From an uncultured Candidatus Poseidoniales archaeon (GTDB taxonomy: Archaea > Thermoplasmatota > Poseidoniia > Poseidoniales > Thalassarchaeaceae), in contig CACKMK010000001.1 in NCBI GenBank assembly GCA_902601345.1, forward strand, positions 62,001 through 126,000: 64,000 nt of DNA. The letters run 5' to 3'. Numbering within the stretch: position 1 is the first letter of the stretch; every line of letters begins with the position of its first letter. Positions 60,144 through 64,000 of this stretch are shown one piece after another. The position numbers were made by a program, and so were the translations under genes. The notes beneath the pieces were generated by a model. That model made no database searches, was not told the origin of the DNA, and worked only from the letters and a program-made list of their open reading frames with translations.

Positions 60144-61046
60144 TCACTCCGTGAGTCGTGCTATCAGGTCTGCCTTCTTGCCGGAGACAGGTAGGCCTTC
60201 TTTCTTCAGCAGTTCCTTTAGTTGCGCTACGGTCATAGATCCAAAATCTGGTTTTACGTCTTCTGATGTATCCTCTTCCTTTGGAGGGGCTTCGTCTCCG
60301 ACCTGAGCATCAGTCGTAACCTCATTGTCTTCGGGCTCTGCTGAGTCAAGGGATTCTTGGGTTTCGTCGAGAGATTCTTGGGTTTCCTTGGCTGCCTTCT
60401 CCTCGGCCTTAATTTCCTCCAGAGTCGGGCCATCATCCACCACTACACCTTCCTGAATAAGCTGACTTCGCCTGAAGAATACCGCTCTAACCGGTTGAAT
60501 CTTGGAGATTGCAGTAGTCACGCTCTCCTCCAACGAACCGTCCATGAGTGCCTTTTGGACGTTAATCCAAGTAGAGTTCGCGCAGAATTTCAGTACGACG
60601 TCTCTAGCAACGCTGCGAGTCTCGCTCTTCTGACTTGCCTTTACACTTGATCGGGTCACGATGAATGGCTTGATTCGAACGAAGAAGCCGTCATCAGTAA
60701 CCACATCTATCGTATCATCTACCTTTCCCCTATCTCTCCTGATCTGACGCCTGACGAAGTCCTTCATCACGTCATGGCCAATGAACTCGGTTATTGCGTC
60801 GTTGCCTACTACATCAGATATCCTAAACTTGAGTTTGACATGCATCTTGGTGAAGTCACCATCAAGTTCGTTCTGCATTATCTCGTAAGTACGCCCAATT
60901 AGCAAGGCCTCCTCCTCTGCCAGGGTTTCCCCGATTACCTTGAAGGACCATGGGTTTCTGGGAGCTCTTATCGAGTACCACCTCTTGGCCTTCCACTTGT
61001 CTTTCTGCCTACGAGCAGCTGCTCTAGCCGATGCACCTTTGGCCAT
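60144..61046 (-). CDS. rps3ae: Ribosomal protein eS1 (S3Ae) with C-terminal SAP domain
   Basis: A 300-residue protein, about 100 longer than usual S3Ae. Residues 1-205 are a standard eS1/S3Ae: RWYSIRAPRNPWSFKVIGETLA and VRRQIRRDRGKVDDTIDVVT are conserved. An acidic linker follows (about 206-265) with a TQESLDE repeat. The last 35 residues (MTVAQLKELLKKEGLPVSGKKADLIARLTE) are a SAP motif, two helices usually binding DNA or RNA. I know no ribosomal role for it. ATG at 61046; a hairpin (61065-61078) sits in the leader. Confidence 0.9.
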   Translation of the reverse strand: MAKGASARAAARRQKDKWKAKRWYSIRAPRNPWSFKVIGETLAEEEALLIGRTYEIMQNELDGDFTKMHVKLKFRISDVVGNDAITEFIGHDVMKDFVRRQIRRDRGKVDDTIDVVTDDGFFVRIKPFIVTRSSVKASQKSETRSVARDVVLKFCANSTWINVQKALMDGSLEESVTTAISKIQPVRAVFFRRSQLIQEGVVVDDGPTLEEIKAEEKAAKETQESLDETQESLDSAEPEDNEVTTDAQVGDEAPPKEEDTSEDVKPDFGSMTVAQLKELLKKEGLPVSGKKADLIARLTE

Positions 61047-61064
61047 TGAAATGTCTCCATAATT

Positions 61065-61078
61065 CGGGGGCTGCCCCG
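61065..61078. promoter_or_regulatory. Small GC hairpin in rps3ae leader
   Basis: CGGGG-GCTG-CCCCG is a perfect 5-bp stem with a 4-base loop, 19 bases upstream of the rps3ae start. Ribosomal protein genes are sometimes autoregulated through leader stems; here it is only a structural observation. Confidence 0.3.
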
Positions 61079-61138
61079 TTTGCGAGCCGTGCGAACTGCA
61101 ACCAGTATTTGAACGGAGTGCTACGAATTGTTTCTTGA

Positions 61139-61603
61139 ATGGGTGGCATTCAAGAAATGTTCCGGACAGGCGAAGACATGAGTGTGCACCGAGGAGAGTG
61201 GAGAGTTCACGCGAGTGCCGTAGACGATATTCAGGTTATTGAGGACTCATTAGTCTGGTTGTGTGGGGATGGAGTCACAATATCTACACAAAAGGAAAAA
61301 TCCACTCTAGGGGCTCCTATGTACACAATCTACGCGAATATGACTGCGAAGCAAACAATGTTCTCACTGGGTAGATTGGAGAAGGTTTCTATCGAGGGGA
61401 TCCTATCCTCAGGATTGGAATCCAGGATAGACGAGGACAAGTACCTTCACTTGAGGATAGATTTAGCTGCACTGTCTAGGGGTAAAGGGGAAGTGACTCT
61501 AGACAAGGACAAAATGGTTGCGAAGGGGAAATTCAAGTTGGAGGTTTATCCAGGTCAATCGACACATGGAGTCGCCAGGAGTATTTTCGAAGCTCTAATT
61601 TGA
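61139..61603 (+). CDS. Conserved-looking small protein, unknown
   Basis: A 154-residue soluble protein. It is mixed alpha/beta with RGEWRVHASAVDDIQVIEDS, MYTIYANMTAKQTMFSLGRLEKVSIEG and FKLEVYPGQSTHGVARSIFEALI. I see no zinc site, signal peptide or known motif, and no family is recognised. It is divergent from rps3ae with about 90 bases between starts and 36 bases upstream of the ferredoxin, so a shared transcript with it is possible. Confidence 0.65.
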   Translation: MGGIQEMFRTGEDMSVHRGEWRVHASAVDDIQVIEDSLVWLCGDGVTISTQKEKSTLGAPMYTIYANMTAKQTMFSLGRLEKVSIEGILSSGLESRIDEDKYLHLRIDLAALSRGKGEVTLDKDKMVAKGKFKLEVYPGQSTHGVARSIFEALI

Positions 61604-61638
61604 AAATGATACAAGTATTCATATGCCGTTAACTAGGC

Positions 61639-61929
61639 ATGCGCTTCAATATGACTCACGTAGTAACCAGCGCATGTGTTCAATGCAAGTACCAAGATTG
61701 CGTGCATGTTTGCCCAGTAGAAGCCTTTAGGGAAGCCGAAGAATATCTTGTTATTGATCCTGATGAGTGTATAGACTGCGCGGCTTGCATTCCCGAGTGT
61801 CCAGCAGAGGCAATATACGCCGATACTGACCTACCAGAAGAGGAAATGTCGTGGCTAGATAAAAATGAGGAAGAGGCCCCTGGCCTTCCCATCGCAGAGG
61901 GAGACTCTCCGGTTTTAGCCGACCAGTAG
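61639..61929 (+). CDS. 7Fe ferredoxin
   Basis: A 96-residue ferredoxin; an in-frame ATG at 61651 is an alternative start. Cys residues 13, 16, 21, 25 and 44, 47, 50, 54 follow the FdI pattern (C-x2-C-x4-C-x3-C-P and C-x2-C-x2-C-x3-C-P), giving one [3Fe-4S] and one [4Fe-4S] cluster. The tail is acidic. Electron carrier for reductive or oxidative enzymes; partner unknown. Confidence 0.92.
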   Translation: MRFNMTHVVTSACVQCKYQDCVHVCPVEAFREAEEYLVIDPDECIDCAACIPECPAEAIYADTDLPEEEMSWLDKNEEEAPGLPIAEGDSPVLADQ

Positions 61930-61977
61930 TCACGGGCCACTACATAGGTTCTTGAATATCGACTTAGAGGAATTGGC

Positions 61978-62967
61978 ATGAAGAAGAGGGTTGATTTAGG
62001 CGAAATGAGGCATGGCACGGAGCTCCTCAAGAGGGGTTTCGCAAAGATGCAAGAGGGAGGAGTCGTGATGGATGTAGTCACGGCAGAGGAAGCGCATATT
62101 GCGGAAGAAGCGGGAGCAGTCTCAGTGATGGCCCTAGAACGAGTCCCTGCTGATATCCGTGCTTCGGGAGGAGTTGCAAGGATGAGTCATCCTCAACTGA
62201 TCAAAGAAATCATGGAGACCACTAGCATACCAGTCATGGCCAAGGCCAGAATTGGACATGATGAGGAGGCCAGAGTGCTAGAAGCTCTGGGTGTCGACAT
62301 GATAGATGAATCCGAGGTTTTGACACCTGCTGACCCGTTCTACCATATCCCAAAGAACGACTTCACTATCCCTTTTGTCTGTGGTTGTACCAGTCTAGGT
62401 GAGGCGGTGAGGAGGATTGCCGAGGGGGCTGCTATGATCAGAACCAAGGGTGAGGCGGGCACAGGAAATGTGGTAAGTGCAGTCAAGCATGCTAGATTGC
62501 TAGAGGCAGAAATTGAGACGTCCAGTAATGCTGACTCAGATTCAAGAGCAGATATTGTCGAAAAGATCCTCGAAGGATACAGGAGGTTGGAAGAAAAATC
62601 CGAGATTGGTGCGAAAGTGGCTAAGACTCCTTTTGGAGAAATTGAGACCATAAGAAGCAATCTTGCGAGCGTTCTCGAAGAGGTCATTGATCTTGGTAGG
62701 CTGCCCGTGGTAACTTTCTCTGCTGGAGGCATTGCAACACCATCGGATGCGGCCCTGATGATGAGTCATGGTATGGATGGTGTTTTCGTCGGATCTGGCA
62801 TCTTCAAGAGCTCTGACCCTGCAAGAACTGCGGAAGCGATAGTTCTAGCAACTCATCACTTCGAAGATCCCCAAGTAGTCGCAGAGGCTTCTGAAATGTT
62901 GGGAGAAGCTATGCCCGGACTGGAAATAGACAGTCTGGAAGTCAAGCTCGACGAACGTGGATGGTGA
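61978..62967 (+). CDS. pdxS: Pyridoxal 5'-phosphate synthase, PdxS subunit
   Basis: A 329-residue TIM barrel. [20 protein letters not shown], the Lys in VMAKARIGH and [12 protein letters not shown], and [15 protein letters not shown] mark PdxS, which makes PLP from ribose 5-phosphate, glyceraldehyde 3-phosphate and ammonia with PdxT. PdxT is not in the window. ATG at 61978; it ends one base before the convergent coiled-coil gene. Confidence 0.95.
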   Translation: MKKRVDLGEMRHGTELLKRGFAKMQEGGVVMDVVTAEEAHIAEEAGAVSVMALERVPADIRASGGVARMSHPQLIKEIMETTSIPVMAKARIGHDEEARVLEALGVDMIDESEVLTPADPFYHIPKNDFTIPFVCGCTSLGEAVRRIAEGAAMIRTKGEAGTGNVVSAVKHARLLEAEIETSSNADSDSRADIVEKILEGYRRLEEKSEIGAKVAKTPFGEIETIRSNLASVLEEVIDLGRLPVVTFSAGGIATPSDAALMMSHGMDGVFVGSGIFKSSDPARTAEAIVLATHHFEDPQVVAEASEMLGEAMPGLEIDSLEVKLDERGW

Positions 62968-63957
62968 CTAGCGCTTTCCGCCACGGGAGGTACCGAGTCT
63001 CCTAGATTTCCGTCTTAATGTTGAGCTTTTTTCACCTTGTTGCGATTCACCCTCCCCGGATACTAAGCCACCAAAAGTAACTGAGTTTCCTTCCAGAAGC
63101 ATGTCAGCTAGGGAGTCTGCTAATTCCTCGTTCTGGTCGGGCCCCCTTAGCGCCTGCCTGACGGATTTGTTGTGATCTCGTACCATCTTCTCTCTCTGTT
63201 CATGCTGAGAACGTAGTTCGTCCCTAATCTCATTGACCTTGGATAGCATTTCTACCAGGGATGCGTGTGTCTCGTCTGCCTTTCCTCTTTCATGCACGAA
63301 AATTGCATGCAGCCTGTCTCCTTCACCTCTGAGGAAGTCACGTTCCTCGAACATCGGCTTTATTTCATTCCAAATTTCGTCGGCTAGAGAATTCTGTTCA
63401 AGCATTAGTTTGTGCTCATTATCGGCCTCGGCCCTCAGCCTCTGAATTGACTCGTCCATATCGCTCAAATCGATTGATATTATCCTCTGCTGCTCAACAT
63501 GGGGAATTAACTCGTCCCTTCTAGAAATCAAAGCCCTCAGCTTCTTGATCATCGAATTCTCTTTTTCCAATGTCAACGCGCCATCGGTCATGATTCTATT
63601 CTCGATCCTCTCTATCTCGCCGACTGTCTCCGAGAGCTGGATGACCACGGACTTTCCAGGACTTTGGTCCCTCGTACCCTTCTTTCTGGCGATGACCTCC
63701 CTGATGCTCTGTTGTATCTCATCCCTACTGGCTTGGTGAAGCTTGGCCTGAGCCCTGACTTTCTTTTGTTCTTCCATCTTAGCGGATATTGTTTCGTGGA
63801 CTTCCTTCCTCTTCTCGTGAGCAGAGTTCCTCTGGTCTGCAGCACTCCTTGCAGAATCGTTATGAGAGTCTCTTTGGCTCCTAATTCTGCTAAGTTTTGA
63901 TTCCATGGCATGGAGCCTTGTCCTTAGGTCATCAGAACCCCTGTTGTCATGCTCCAT
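62968..63957 (-). CDS. Coiled-coil protein (COG1340-like)
   Basis: A 329-residue, almost fully helical protein with long Glu/Lys/Arg/Gln-rich coiled coils (about 10-265) and a short, basic, low-complexity tail (SSTLRRKSRRLGTSRGGKR). The pattern of alternating helical arms (RDELIPHVEQQRI, EERDFLRGEGDRLHAIF) resembles uncharacterised archaeal coiled-coil proteins. Function unknown. ATG at 63957, 43 bases before the window edge, so nothing more can be said about its upstream neighbour. Confidence 0.78.
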   Translation of the reverse strand: MEHDNRGSDDLRTRLHAMESKLSRIRSQRDSHNDSARSAADQRNSAHEKRKEVHETISAKMEEQKKVRAQAKLHQASRDEIQQSIREVIARKKGTRDQSPGKSVVIQLSETVGEIERIENRIMTDGALTLEKENSMIKKLRALISRRDELIPHVEQQRIISIDLSDMDESIQRLRAEADNEHKLMLEQNSLADEIWNEIKPMFEERDFLRGEGDRLHAIFVHERGKADETHASLVEMLSKVNEIRDELRSQHEQREKMVRDHNKSVRQALRGPDQNEELADSLADMLLEGNSVTFGGLVSGEGESQQGEKSSTLRRKSRRLGTSRGGKR

Positions 63958-64000
63958 GCAATTCGGACTAGTTTCCCCTTATTGAAGAGACCTAAAGCCC

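Noticed and set aside
1..64000. CRISPR arrays, insertion sequences or prophage genes
   Set aside because: No regularly spaced direct repeats, transposase or integrase genes were seen; gene content is chromosomal housekeeping throughout.

Overview
This window reads as a chromosomal segment of a planktonic euryarchaeon, most likely a Marine Group II / Poseidoniales-type lineage. The archaeal signature comes from information-processing genes: the termination nuclease aCPSF1, tRNA-splicing endonuclease, Kae1, PAN, MBF1, Tsr3, ribosomal proteins eS19, eL39, eL31, eS17 and eS1/S3Ae, archaeal-type ValRS, AlaX, an archaeal SRP RNA and two tRNAs with encoded CCA. Around these sit many bacterial-type aerobic metabolism genes: a three-part transhydrogenase, Fe/Mn superoxide dismutase, quinone-linked dihydroorotate dehydrogenase, a futalosine-pathway enzyme, methylmalonyl-CoA mutase and histidine degradation. 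The lineage assignment is inference from gene content; no search was run. Coding density is very high, with many overlapping or abutting genes and few gaps above 100 bases.

Layout. 1-4.8 kb: 3' part of aCPSF1, small unknown proteins, tRNA-Pro, a short archaellin-like ORF, mdh-NUDIX and a CPBP protease. 4.9-7.8 kb: pntAA-pntAB-pntB. 7.9-15.4 kb: cell-surface block with a CSCH-motif secreted protein, a divergent TatC, an M6-type metalloprotease and a PKD-like surface protein, interrupted by endA and an HldE-like sugar kinase. 15.5-22.5 kb: pepP-mqnC facing the topA-ggr-unknown membrane protein operon. 22.6-28 kb: pyrD, a CcmE with a CxxxY motif, SRP RNA, an EVE protein and a large RND exporter. 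28-38.5 kb: valS, serA, sod, ygfZ-iscA, an NDUFA9-like protein, a TPR protein, and an FMN reductase / 57-residue membrane peptide / PqqD-like trio. 39.4-41.3 kb: eS19-eL39-eL31-eS17 and trmJ.

41.3-44.3 kb is a minus-strand preQ0 operon (RHH regulator, folE, queE, queC, msrB, queD) that should feed archaeosine synthesis; a near-perfect palindrome lies just upstream of the RHH gene. 44.4-46.6 kb: methylmalonyl-CoA mutase large subunit and epimerase. 46.7-48.6 kb: a disordered basic protein and kae1. 48.6-56.4 kb: a histidine-to-glutamate pathway, with hutI on the plus strand and ftc-fchA-hutU-hutH-alaX on the minus strand. 56.5-64 kb: PAN, MBF1, tsr3, a MazG-like protein, an MTAP-family phosphorylase, an S3Ae protein carrying a C-terminal SAP domain, a 7Fe ferredoxin, pdxS and a coiled-coil protein.

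Together the genes suggest an aerobic heterotroph that uses amino acids and propionyl-CoA precursors, has a (mena)quinone-based respiratory chain and secretes proteases. The least-described items are the RHH/palindrome pair on the preQ0 operon, the S3Ae-SAP fusion, the PqqD-like trio, the TopA C-terminal repeats, and several small proteins and RNAs outside ordinary gene calls.
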